Assembly: GCF_016863295.1 (NCBI RefSeq)
Contig: NZ_BOOP01000004.1
Span: forward strand, 1-64,000
Length of the DNA: 64,000 nucleotides
Source: Planotetraspora phitsanulokensis
Lineage (GTDB): Bacteria; Actinomycetota; Actinomycetes; Streptosporangiales; Streptosporangiaceae
Direction of reading: 5' to 3'
Part shown: positions 18,113 to 26,910 of the stretch, in pieces
How positions within the stretch are numbered: position 1 is the first letter of the stretch
How the letters are laid out: every line of letters begins with the position of its first letter
Translations under genes and position numbers: made by a program
The notes under the pieces: generated by a model
Told to the model about the DNA's origin: nothing
Seen by the model: only the letters and a program-made list of their open reading frames with translations
Database searches by the model: none

Positions 18113-19399
18113 ATGGCCATGAAGCAGACCGTCTCCCCGGGGCCCGTCCCCGGCGAATCCCCGGCACCTCTGCCGAGCTGGCGGCCCGGTGCGCTACGCC
18201 AGCCGGACTGGGAGAGCCTCAAGCGCACGGCGGAGGCCAAGGGCGCCGAGGACGCGGCGAGCCCCGGCTTCGACTCGATCACCCTGAAGACACAGGGGTA
18301 CGAGCCGCCGCACCTCCTCGTGCTCGACGCCCAGCGGCAGCTGGCCGTCGACGACCTCACCGCGCAGCTCGCCCAGGAGGAGCTCGCCGTCCGGACCGCC
18401 CAGGCCGCGCACGTCAAGCGGGCGGAGGCCGTGGGCCACGACTACGCCCGGGCCAGGGCCGTGCACGAGACGGTGCGCGGGCGGGTCGAGCGCCTGGAGA
18501 TCGGGCCCTCGCAGTGGCCCGGAGACGGCAAGCCCAGCTCGATCGCGCTGGACGGGGGCTGGCGCGAGGTGCTCAAGCAATGGGGCGTGCCGTTGCTTCT
18601 CCTGCTCGTGCTCCTCACCGTCGAGGTGCCCATCTACTACCAGACCTTCCTCAACTGGGGCGAGTCCACGGTCATGACGTACGCGTTCGCCCTCGGCGCG
18701 ATCTTCGTGTTCGTCTTCGGCCCGCATTTCTACGGCCGGAAGTTCAGGGAATGGGAGGAGTTCCGCGGGTGGCGCAGGCACGCGGCGGACGCCGGCGGAA
18801 GCGGCCACCCCAACGAGCGGGATGACGGGCGGCCGCGGCGCAGGGGCCTCGCCGGGCGGCCCGTCATCCTCTTCCTCATCCCGGTGATCTGGCTGGCCGC
18901 GATCGCGGCGGTCGCGTCGCTGCGGCTGCTCGTGATCGACGACGTGACCTACGTCGACTCGGAGGGGGTCGTGCGCGAGGCCCCCTCGCTCATCGAGGGA
19001 TGGGGGCTGATTCCGACCGTGATCCTCGTCTTCGCGCTGATGATCTTCACGGCCCTCATCGCCACCGAGCTCGGCCGCCGCATGGGCAACCCCAACGACC
19101 GCGACCTCAAGGAGCAGCGCGCGGGCCTGCGCCGGGCGGCGCAGGCCCTGAAGGCCGCCGAGGCGCGGCAGTCCGAGTCCGACGCGTACGCCGCCGAGCT
19201 CGCCCAGTACCTGTCCACCGCCCGGCAGAACCGGGAGACGCACACGATGCGGATCGAGGGCGGCTTCGACCACCTCGAGACGATCTACATGGACGCGTTG
19301 ATCCGACGGATCGACGACCCCAAGGCCTCGCTCTACGGGCCCTCCGTCCTCGACAGGCACCAGCGGCGCCGGCACGACTACAACCAGTCCGACACCTGA
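18113..19399 (+). CDS. Coiled-coil membrane protein of the Ter module
   Basis: 428 residues with a soluble N-terminus rich in Gln/Glu/Ala helices (about residues 75-130), two membrane helices near residues 160-210, a basic loop, two more helices near 245-320 and a helical C-terminus (DLKEQRAGLRRAAQALKAAE). I know no function. Two ATGs two codons apart (18113 and 18119) are possible starts. It lies 11 bases before terD; a membrane scaffold role is inferred only from context. Confidence 0.68.
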   Translation: MAMKQTVSPGPVPGESPAPLPSWRPGALRQPDWESLKRTAEAKGAEDAASPGFDSITLKTQGYEPPHLLVLDAQRQLAVDDLTAQLAQEELAVRTAQAAHVKRAEAVGHDYARARAVHETVRGRVERLEIGPSQWPGDGKPSSIALDGGWREVLKQWGVPLLLLLVLLTVEVPIYYQTFLNWGESTVMTYAFALGAIFVFVFGPHFYGRKFREWEEFRGWRRHAADAGGSGHPNERDDGRPRRRGLAGRPVILFLIPVIWLAAIAAVASLRLLVIDDVTYVDSEGVVREAPSLIEGWGLIPTVILVFALMIFTALIATELGRRMGNPNDRDLKEQRAGLRRAAQALKAAEARQSESDAYAAELAQYLSTARQNRETHTMRIEGGFDHLETIYMDALIRRIDDPKASLYGPSVLDRHQRRRHDYNQSDT

Positions 19400-19410
19400 G
19401 GAGACCCCCG

Positions 19411-19986
19411 ATGGGTGTGAACCTTTCCAAGGGCGGCGACGCCCCCCTGCACGGAACCGACCTGACCAGGGTCCTGATCGGCCTCGGCTGGCAGGCCGCG
19501 GACACGACCGGCCGTGACGTCGACCTGGACGCGTCGGCGCTGATGGTCGGCCGCAACGGGCGGGTGCTCTCCGACGAGCACTTCGTCTTCTACGGCAAGC
19601 TGACCAGCCCGGACGGCTCCGTCGAGCACACCGGCGACGACAGGACCGGGTCGGGCCACGGCGACTGCGAGGTCATCCGGGTGGACCTGGCGGCGGTGCC
19701 TCCCCGGTGCGTACGCGTCGTCTTCACCGTGTCGATCTACGAGGGCGACCGGCACGGTCAGACGTTCGGCCAGGTGCGCGACGCCTACATCCGGGTCGTC
19801 GACGAGGTGTCCTCCGCCGAGCTGGTGCGTTACGACCTCAGCGAGGACGCCTCGAAGGAGACCGCGGTGATCTTCGGTGAGCTGTACCGCCACAACGCCG
19901 AATGGCGCTTCCGCGCCGTCGGCGAGGGGTACACCACCGGCCTGCGCGGCATCGCCGTCAGCTACGGGGTGGATGTGACCTCATGA
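19411..19986 (+). CDS. terD: TerD family protein
   Basis: 191 residues, the usual TerD length. The family start MGVNLSKGGD, the core DVDLDASALM, the segment HTGDDRTGSGHGD and the C-terminal VGEGYTTGLRGIAVSYGVDV are all present; TerD proteins bind Ca2+ through the paired acidic clusters. ATG at 19411 follows a GAGGAG ribosome site. Its stop overlaps the DUF475 start (ATGA), tying the two genes together. Associated with tellurite and general stress tolerance in other bacteria. Confidence 0.95.
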   Translation: MGVNLSKGGDAPLHGTDLTRVLIGLGWQAADTTGRDVDLDASALMVGRNGRVLSDEHFVFYGKLTSPDGSVEHTGDDRTGSGHGDCEVIRVDLAAVPPRCVRVVFTVSIYEGDRHGQTFGQVRDAYIRVVDEVSSAELVRYDLSEDASKETAVIFGELYRHNAEWRFRAVGEGYTTGLRGIAVSYGVDVTS

Positions 19987-21167
19987 TCATCCGTACTTTC
20001 GGCTGGTCCTTCGGGGTGTCCGCGATCGGGCTCGTCGCGGCGCTCGCGATGGGCGGCCCGGGCGCCCTGGCGCTGGTGGCGATCCTCGCCGTCCTGGAGA
20101 TCTCACTGTCGTTCGACAACGCGGTCGTCAACGCCCGGGTGATCGAGCGGATGAGCCGCTTCTGGCAGCGGATGTTCCTCACCGTGGGCATCGTGATCGC
20201 CGTCTTCGGCATGCGGCTGGCGTTCCCGCTGCTCATCGTGGGCGTCACCGCGCGGTTGAGCCCGGGCGAGGCGATCGGCCTCGCGCTGGACGACGCCGCC
20301 GAGTACGGCAGGCGCCTGCACGAGGCGCATCCGCTGATCGCGGCCTTCGGCGGCATGTTCCTCCTCCTGATCTTCCTGGACTTCGTCTTCGAGGAGCGCG
20401 AGTTCGCGTGGCTCGCCTGGCTGGAACGTCCGCTGGCGAAGATCGGCAAGCTCGACCAGTTGTCGGTGGTGGTCGCCCTGGCCGTCCTGCTCACCGCCAC
20501 GTCGGTGACCGCGAGCGAACCCGGCCCGGTGCTGGCCGCCGGCGTGCTGGGCATCGTGACCTATCTGCTCGTCAACAGCCTGGGCAGGCTGTTCGAGGCG
20601 GGCGGCGAGGAGGGGGACGACGACTCCGGCGCGACCACGGCCGGGGCGGGCTCGTCCGTGGGCAAGGCGGTGGGCGGCGAAGTGGGCGGCAAAGTGGGCG
20701 GCGCGGTGGGCAGGGCCGGGTTCTTCCTGTTCCTCTACCTCGAGGTGCTGGACGCGTCGTTCTCGTTCGACGGCGTGGTCGGGGCCTTCGCCATCAGCGA
20801 CGACCTCCTCGTCATCGCCCTCGGCCTCGGGATCGGGGCCATGTACATTCGCTCCCTCACGATCTTCCTGGTCCGCCGGGGAACGCTGAACGAGTACGTC
20901 TACCTCGAGCACGGCGCCCACTGGGCGATCGGCGCGCTCGCCGCGATCATGCTGATCGGCCTCGGCCACGACGTCCCCGAGATCGTGACGGGGCTCATCG
21001 GCCTGGCCTTCATCGGCACCGCGATGATCTCCTCCACCGTGCGCAACAGGAGGGTGGCCGGCGCCTCCGGCCTTCCGGACGGCGCGCACGCCGTGCTCGC
21101 GGGCACCCCGTCGACTTCCGCCGACGCGGTCGGCACGCTCGGCACCGGCACTCCCGGCCGGCACTGA
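19983..21167 (+). CDS. DUF475/TerC-type integral membrane protein
   Basis: 394 residues with about eight hydrophobic helices. It has the two TerC-type membrane acidic motifs, LSFDNAVVNA and FSFDGVVGAF, which in the wider family are linked to metal-ion handling. ATG at 19983 overlaps the terD stop. A Gly/Val low-complexity stretch (GKAVGGEVGGKVGGAVG, about residues 225-242) sits in a cytoplasmic loop. It is the membrane partner usually found next to TerD. Confidence 0.9.
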   Translation: MIIRTFGWSFGVSAIGLVAALAMGGPGALALVAILAVLEISLSFDNAVVNARVIERMSRFWQRMFLTVGIVIAVFGMRLAFPLLIVGVTARLSPGEAIGLALDDAAEYGRRLHEAHPLIAAFGGMFLLLIFLDFVFEEREFAWLAWLERPLAKIGKLDQLSVVVALAVLLTATSVTASEPGPVLAAGVLGIVTYLLVNSLGRLFEAGGEEGDDDSGATTAGAGSSVGKAVGGEVGGKVGGAVGRAGFFLFLYLEVLDASFSFDGVVGAFAISDDLLVIALGLGIGAMYIRSLTIFLVRRGTLNEYVYLEHGAHWAIGALAAIMLIGLGHDVPEIVTGLIGLAFIGTAMISSTVRNRRVAGASGLPDGAHAVLAGTPSTSADAVGTLGTGTPGRH

Positions 21168-21217
21168 CCGGCCGGACGAACAGCCGCGGGACGACCGCGG
21201 CGGGAAGGCGGACGGCG

Positions 21218-21790
21218 ATGGAGAACTACCGCGTCGTGCTCACCAAGGAAGCCCCGAGGATGTCGCTGCCCGCCGACGCCGGCCGGATGCGCGTCACGCT
21301 CAACTGGAACGCCGGCGGCCCCGCCCCGATCGACCTGGACCTGTGCTGCCTGTGGGAGTTCGCGGACGGCTCGCGCGGCTGCGTCCAGGCCTTCGGCGGG
21401 AAGTTCAGCGCGCCCAGGAACGCCGCGGCCCCGGTGATCGCCCACGACGGCGACGAGCGGGCAGGCGGCCCAGAGGGCGAGAGCATGACCATCGACATGT
21501 CCCAGGTGGACGTGATCCGCCGGATCCTGGTGTTCGCCTACATCTACGACGGCGTGCCGAACTGGGCGGCGGCGGACGGCGTCGTCACGGTCCATCCGGT
21601 CAGCGGCCCGCCGATCGAGGTCATGCTGGACGGGTCCGACCCCCGGGCGCGGGTGTGCGCCATGTTCCTGCTGCGCAACGTGGGCGGGGAACTGCGCATC
21701 CGCAGGGAGGTCCGCTACTTCACGCGCGGCCACCGGGCGATGGACGCGGCCTACGACTGGGGTCTCACCTGGGGCCGCGGGCGCAAGTGA
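21218..21790 (+). CDS. TerD-fold protein (TerA-like)
   Basis: 190 residues related to the TerD/TerA family, recognisable from IDLDLCCLWEFADGSRGC followed by VQAFGG and from the closing RYFTRGHR region. ATG at 21218, 50 bases after the DUF475 gene, in the same direction. It lacks the MGVNLSKGGD start of true TerD, so it is a second, diverged copy probably acting with it. It converges with the cyclase-fold gene. Confidence 0.82.
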   Translation: MENYRVVLTKEAPRMSLPADAGRMRVTLNWNAGGPAPIDLDLCCLWEFADGSRGCVQAFGGKFSAPRNAAAPVIAHDGDERAGGPEGESMTIDMSQVDVIRRILVFAYIYDGVPNWAAADGVVTVHPVSGPPIEVMLDGSDPRARVCAMFLLRNVGGELRIRREVRYFTRGHRAMDAAYDWGLTWGRGRK

Positions 21791-21876
21791 CGCGGACCGG
21801 TTCTCCGGTCGGTCCGGGTGGCGGGGTCCCTCTCGGCCCACGGTCAACGCGGGAGGCCGCGTCCCTCGGCCTGGGG

Positions 21877-23289
21877 TCAGCTCCCGAGATCGGGGTCCCT
21901 CTGCTTGCGGAGCGGCGGCGGCACGAGGATCCACGCGATCTCCTCAAAGCCCTTCTCCGGCAGCTTCGCGGTGACCCGCCGGAAGTCCGCGGGATCCAGA
22001 TCGCCGTTCCCCTGTGCGATGACGTCCATGTAGACCGAGTCGGACACCGCCAGCACCAGCACGGCCGTCGTCTCGTCCCGCAGGGCCGCGCGGACGGTCG
22101 GCGCGTCGAGCATGCGGTGCACGGTGACGGCGGTGGCGCCCACGTACCCGTTGGCCCCACGCCGGATGTTGCCCCGGCACATGGCGACCCGCAGCCGCAG
22201 GACGGCGTCGTCGTTGAGGTCGGCGTTGACGTCGTGCAGTTCCATCCGCAGCGCCCGGACCAGGTCGGGGATGACCTTCGCCTCCTCGATCCCCGGCGGA
22301 AGCACGGCGAACTGCCCGTCGCCCTGTTCCTGCAGGTCCACGCCGGCCTCGTCGATGCCCGCCCGGCGACGGGCGGCCGTCAGCACGGCGACCAGCCGCT
22401 CCTGCGCGCGCAGCGCAGCAAGGTCGGTGAAGCGGCTGTACTTCTCGATGTCGGTCGCGACGCACAATCGCACGACGGCCGCGGTCGCGGTGGTGGGACG
22501 GACCACCGGTCCGCCAGCGGCGGGAAGAGCCTCGCTGAACGTCTGCGCCGTCGCCAGGGCCGCGTCGAAGACGTCCGACCAGGTCCGCCGGACCCGGCTG
22601 ATGGTCGTGCTGACGAACAGGCTTCCGGCCAGATCCGGGATGTCTCCGGGCAACTCCAGCAGGACGCGAAGGCCGTACGAACGGCGTGCCAGCGGACGCC
22701 CCGGATCCGCCTTGAGCGTGAACCCGAACGCCGGCCGCTGCGCGCCGAAGACCCGCGGCTCCGGGTCGCCGGGGACGTTGCGCAGCCGGTTGACGAGTCT
22801 GCGCACCCTGCCCTCCACCGGTGCGCCCTCGCCGCTCGCCGACGAGTTCGCGGTCGAGCCCGGCGTCGTGCCGGGCATCGTGACCGAGACCGTACCGGGC
22901 GTCGTGGCCGGGGTCGTGCCGGGCCAGGGGCCGACGACGTCCTCCAGCGCGTCCGCCCCCGCGCCGAGCCGCAGCGCGAGTGCGTCGTCGTCGGCGAGGC
23001 GCACCTCGAACTTCACTCCGGTGTAGTGCCGGTCGGGCGGAAGCTCGTCGAGGTCGAACGCGAACAGCGCCTCGTAGTGCCGCACGCCAGAACCAGCGGC
23101 CCGGCTGCGCAGTGCGGGAGGGAGCATCTCGTCGGGCACCGGGTAGACGTAGGGCCGGGCGACGTCGACTCCGGACTCGCGGGGCCGCTGGGTGGCGCCC
23201 GGGCCGAGGAGCTGTTCGGCTCCGTAGAGGTCCGAACGGGTCAGGAGCTCGCCGTCGGGCAGAGGGGGTTCGGCTGTGTGGTCGGTCAT
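21877..23289 (-). CDS. Nucleotide-cyclase-fold protein with both metal aspartates
   Basis: 470 residues. The N-terminal 250 are an unknown domain followed by a Thr/Pro-rich linker (PGTTPATTPGTVS). The C-terminal part resembles a class III nucleotide cyclase domain: strand RLCVATDIEKYSRF with D280, and QGDGQFAVL with D324, a spacing of 44 as in classical cyclases. The later GxxVNxxxR-type motif reads VGATAVTVHRML, with the Asn changed to Thr and the Arg kept. ATG at 23287-23289 overlaps the CHAT stop (ATGA), so it is translated with the CHAT protease. Activity is possible but unproven. Confidence 0.72.
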   Translation of the reverse strand: MTDHTAEPPLPDGELLTRSDLYGAEQLLGPGATQRPRESGVDVARPYVYPVPDEMLPPALRSRAAGSGVRHYEALFAFDLDELPPDRHYTGVKFEVRLADDDALALRLGAGADALEDVVGPWPGTTPATTPGTVSVTMPGTTPGSTANSSASGEGAPVEGRVRRLVNRLRNVPGDPEPRVFGAQRPAFGFTLKADPGRPLARRSYGLRVLLELPGDIPDLAGSLFVSTTISRVRRTWSDVFDAALATAQTFSEALPAAGGPVVRPTTATAAVVRLCVATDIEKYSRFTDLAALRAQERLVAVLTAARRRAGIDEAGVDLQEQGDGQFAVLPPGIEEAKVIPDLVRALRMELHDVNADLNDDAVLRLRVAMCRGNIRRGANGYVGATAVTVHRMLDAPTVRAALRDETTAVLVLAVSDSVYMDVIAQGNGDLDPADFRRVTAKLPEKGFEEIAWILVPPPLRKQRDPDLGS

Positions 23290-26276
23290 GCCTGGGCTGC
23301 CTTCCGGGTTCGGGGTTCGGATCGGGACGGCGGCCGGGTGCGTGAACCCAGGCCGAAGAAGGTGAACGCCGCCCACAGATGGGGTTCCTGGGCGGAGGGC
23401 CGCTGGGCCGACGCGGCCCGGGCCTGGGCGTGCCGGAGCGCGCTCACCGGCTCCCTGCCGTCGAGCAGCCAGGCCTCGTGGAAGTCGGCCATCAGCTCGA
23501 GGCTCGCCCTCTCTCCGACGGGGTGGAGCGTGGTGATCAGGCCCGTCGGGCCCGCGGTGAGGAAGGCGCGGCTGAGCCCGATGATGCCGTCAGCGGACAC
23601 CGCGCCCGCGCCGGTCTCGCAGGCCGCCAGGATGACCAGATCGGCGGCGATGCCCAGGTCCGGCACCTCCCTGGCGCGCAGGATGCCGTCGTGGTCCGCG
23701 GACGGCGCCAGCACCAGATAGGACGCCAGCGGATCGCCGTGGAGGTCGGGCACGGCACGGGCGTGCGTGCCGAAGTACAGCACCGTCCCCTGCCCCGCGA
23801 CCTCACGCAACGTCGCCATGCCGGCCGCGGGACCGGTGTGCAGGACGTGCTCGCCGTACAGGCTCGTTATGGCGTCGAATCGCCGCTCGGTCCAGTCGAG
23901 CGGCGCCCCCTCCGCCATCGGCGACGGATTGACGAGCGCCACGAGCGTGGGCCGTCCGCCCGCGGCCTGCGGCGACGCGGCGGCCGGCCCCGGAGTGAGG
24001 CCGGGCGTCAGGGCCAGCGCGGGAAGCACCCGGATCGCGTGCCGCTCGACGAGGTAGGCGCCGGAGGCGTCCCTGAGCGCCGCGAACGGCACGCGGAACA
24101 GCTCGGCGTGCGGAACGACCGTGACCGGCTCGTCAGGATCGTCCGGCAGCAGGCCGTCCGGGATGACGTCCCACAACACCGCGCCCAGGCGGCTGAGGAC
24201 CTCCGCCATGGCGGCACGCGAGCGGGCGTCGTGCCTGGGCGTGCGGGCGAGCCGACCGTACTCCGCGACGTCCTCGGACAGCCGGGCGCGGTCGATCCTG
24301 CGGGTGACCGAGGTGACGGGTCCGCCGCGAGGGCGGACCCAGAGGGCGAGGAGGTCGCCGGTCAGGAAGTACTCCACGACGGCGGCCTCATGCAGGGTGA
24401 GCAGGTCGAGCAGCGCGGCCCGGCTCACCGGTCCGGCTCCGCCCAGGCCGAGCGCCGGGTCTTCGGCGGGCTCGCCGGCCGCGTGAAGGGCGTCGGCGAA
24501 CGCACGCGCCCTCGACATCTCGGATACTGCCAGGGCGTCCTCCGGAAGCTCCAGGTCGAGGAGAAGCGTCACCATGCGCTCGTAGAACGGCAGCGCCAGG
24601 TCGGTGGAGAGGATCTTCTCCCAGGCGTCGTCGAGCATGGCACGCCATGTCTCGACATATCCGGCGGTGACGTGCGCCGCCTGCCGCGCCTGCTCACGGA
24701 CGAACCGGGCCGCGGACGCGGGATCGGCGCGCCGCAGGTGGGTGCGGAGCAACGCGAGCGTCTCCACTCCGTCGCCGATCGCGAGTGCCACCGTCTCGTG
24801 GGCCCTGCTGGCCTCGGTTCCCCCGTCCCGCGGCCCGCTGGAGGCGAGGCGGCGGGCGGCCGCGCCCAGCGTTTCCCCGCATCCGGAGAGAAGGCCGTCG
24901 ACGTGCTCCGACAACGCCTCCACCGTCACGGGATCGTCGAGATGGGAGCCGATCTCGCGAAGGGCGGCGCACAGGGACCCGGTCGCCTCGGCGGACTCCC
25001 TCGCGGCCGCGTGCAGCGCGTCGGATCCTGGAGACCCGTCCGGCCCCCGTCGTTGTCTTCGCCGGTACGCGCCCGTCAGGCCGGCCAGTTGGGCGAGCGT
25101 CTCGTTCAGGGCTTCGGCCGACGATCCGATGAAGCGGAGCGCGTCCAGCCAGGGATTGAACGCGTACGGACCGAGGGTGAGGTCGCGGCGCGACTCGGCG
25201 GCCGCCACGAGCAGCCCGGGCAGGCGCGCGTAGGCGGACCCCGCGAAGGCGCAGCGGATCCGCGCGTCGCACAGCCCGAGCCGGTCGATCAGGTCCGAGG
25301 CCCCCCGCGGCGGGTCATGGCCGTACAACTCGGCCGCGAGATCCAGGACGGGCGCCGCCTGCGCGTGCCGACCCGCGGCCAGCAGATCGGCGCCGAGACG
25401 CCGCAGCGCGGGACGGTCCTCGGCCGTGAATCCGGTCGGCGGTGCTTCGTCGTCGCGTACCAGGAGCACGAACGCCCAGCCTCCGGGGCGAAGCGCCAGT
25501 CCGGCGGCGACGTCAGGACCACGTGCCAGCCGCAGGAACCCCCCGCCGAGCGCCTCCACGCCCACGAGCGAGCCATCCAGCTCGGTGACGACCAGACCCT
25601 CGACCAGACCTTCGACCAGGTCGTCGACCGGTCCCAGCGCTCTCCGCCACCGGCCGCGCAGCGATGAGCGGGACAACCGCGTCGTGAGCTCCCGTACCGC
25701 GGCGGACTCGTCCACACCCGCGACGGACTCGTCCACACCCGCGGCGCCCGGCGACCCGGGCGGCGGCACGTGACCGGACGGCACGCTGCCGGACGACGGC
25801 CCGGGCGGTGGCACGTGACTGGTCGACGTGTTGCCGGGCGGCCCGTCGTGAGCGGCGAGCCGCTGCCTGACGTGGGCGACGACGCCGCCCACACGCCCCC
25901 GTCCGGTGTAGACGGCGTCGAACTCCCCGCCCGCGCCCGCGCTCTCCGCGCCTGCTCGGGGCACCGCGGCGCCGGCATCGGTCGTGAGGCAGCCGTCGAG
26001 CGTGCTCCCGTCACCGGCCTGCGTGGTCACCAGCACGTGTCCTGCGTGGGGCCGCCAGGTTCCGGCCAGCGGCGTGCCCGTGCCCAGCCGCCCCTCGGCG
26101 GAGCCGTCCGGGCGGAGACGCAGTTCGAGACCGGTGAACAGACGCGTCAGAAAGGCGTCCCTCGGGCGGGGGGCCGTCTCCCGCCAGCCGGCGCGGCCGC
26201 CGTCCGCCGAGTACACGGGCTCGGCGATCACGATCGCAGGGACGTGCCCGATCAGGTTCCATCCGCCGCCGGCCAT
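23286..26276 (-). CDS. CHAT domain (caspase-like) protease
   Basis: 996 residues. The C-terminal 280 form a CHAT peptidase: the catalytic histidine is H838 in YFGTHARAVPD and the cysteine is C886 in LAACETGAG, followed by SRAFLTAGPTGLITTL. The N-terminus holds a beta-rich domain (about 1-110) and a Pro-rich linker; the middle (300-700) is largely helical, with TPR-like character near 595-640. ATG at 26274-26276 lies one base from the upstream stop. CHAT proteases are effectors in many prokaryotic conflict and cell-death systems; the trigger here is probably the flanking cyclase-fold proteins. Confidence 0.92.
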   Translation of the reverse strand: MAGGGWNLIGHVPAIVIAEPVYSADGGRAGWRETAPRPRDAFLTRLFTGLELRLRPDGSAEGRLGTGTPLAGTWRPHAGHVLVTTQAGDGSTLDGCLTTDAGAAVPRAGAESAGAGGEFDAVYTGRGRVGGVVAHVRQRLAAHDGPPGNTSTSHVPPPGPSSGSVPSGHVPPPGSPGAAGVDESVAGVDESAAVRELTTRLSRSSLRGRWRRALGPVDDLVEGLVEGLVVTELDGSLVGVEALGGGFLRLARGPDVAAGLALRPGGWAFVLLVRDDEAPPTGFTAEDRPALRRLGADLLAAGRHAQAAPVLDLAAELYGHDPPRGASDLIDRLGLCDARIRCAFAGSAYARLPGLLVAAAESRRDLTLGPYAFNPWLDALRFIGSSAEALNETLAQLAGLTGAYRRRQRRGPDGSPGSDALHAAARESAEATGSLCAALREIGSHLDDPVTVEALSEHVDGLLSGCGETLGAAARRLASSGPRDGGTEASRAHETVALAIGDGVETLALLRTHLRRADPASAARFVREQARQAAHVTAGYVETWRAMLDDAWEKILSTDLALPFYERMVTLLLDLELPEDALAVSEMSRARAFADALHAAGEPAEDPALGLGGAGPVSRAALLDLLTLHEAAVVEYFLTGDLLALWVRPRGGPVTSVTRRIDRARLSEDVAEYGRLARTPRHDARSRAAMAEVLSRLGAVLWDVIPDGLLPDDPDEPVTVVPHAELFRVPFAALRDASGAYLVERHAIRVLPALALTPGLTPGPAAASPQAAGGRPTLVALVNPSPMAEGAPLDWTERRFDAITSLYGEHVLHTGPAAGMATLREVAGQGTVLYFGTHARAVPDLHGDPLASYLVLAPSADHDGILRAREVPDLGIAADLVILAACETGAGAVSADGIIGLSRAFLTAGPTGLITTLHPVGERASLELMADFHEAWLLDGREPVSALRHAQARAASAQRPSAQEPHLWAAFTFFGLGSRTRPPSRSEPRTRKAAQA

Positions 26277-26277
26277 G

Positions 26278-26874
26278 TCACCCGCCGAGGGCGTACACGT
26301 AGGCCGGCATCGACCTCGCGGCCGTGAGAGTGACGGTGACCGGGCGGAACTGCCTCCGGTGCAGGTCGGCTGACTCGGGGTAGGCGAGCTCGTCGAGGAG
26401 CTGCCCCGAGATGATCATCGCGAGGTCGCTGCGGGGGCTGGCGCCGAGTTCGGCCCGCAGGTGCTCACTCGCGCACAGGTCGCCGACCACGGTCACCGCC
26501 TGGCCCTCGAACCCCTCGTCGGTGAGCCGCACCAGACCCTGATGGAACGCGACCCGGCAGCGCAGCCGCGTTCCGGCCTGCCGCCGGTTGCGGCGCCACA
26601 GGCCGTTGTGCAGCTCACGGGTGAGATCGACGACGACACGCGGCTCGTTGACCCCCGAATTGAGCACGAGCAGGACGCCGGCGGGCTGCACCTGGAAGGC
26701 GACCTGGTCGAGTCCCGCGGCCATGCTCGCGCGCTCGGCGAGATCGACGAGCGGTCCGGACGGGTGGGCGTCGCCGGTCCGTGACGTCGCGGCGTCTTCC
26801 CCCTCGGGTTCCCCCTCGGACGAGTCGGCCTCCACTGCCACGCACAGCCGCCGAACCGGGTCCAGGTCGTCCAT
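26278..26874 (-). CDS. Small cyclase-fold protein lacking catalytic aspartates
   Basis: 198 residues that align along their length with the cyclase domain of the third gene of this unit: RLCVAVEAD against RLCVATDIE, FQVQPAGVLLVL against LQEQGDGQFAVL, and GFEGQAVTVVGDL against GYVGATAVTVHRM. The two metal-binding positions become Glu15 and Ala, so it should be catalytically inactive and may be a sensor, adaptor or dimer partner. First gene of the three-gene unit; it ends one base before the CHAT start. Confidence 0.68.
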   Translation of the reverse strand: MDDLDPVRRLCVAVEADSSEGEPEGEDAATSRTGDAHPSGPLVDLAERASMAAGLDQVAFQVQPAGVLLVLNSGVNEPRVVVDLTRELHNGLWRRNRRQAGTRLRCRVAFHQGLVRLTDEGFEGQAVTVVGDLCASEHLRAELGASPRSDLAMIISGQLLDELAYPESADLHRRQFRPVTVTLTAARSMPAYVYALGG

Positions 26875-26910
26875 GTGTCCTCCGATGCGGGGCGAGCGCG
26901 CGTGATCGGG

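Noticed and set aside
21791-21876. Terminator between the TerD-fold gene and the convergent cyclase-fold gene
   Set aside because: Only a 6-base GACCGG stem with a 4-base loop was found, too weak to call in such GC-rich DNA.
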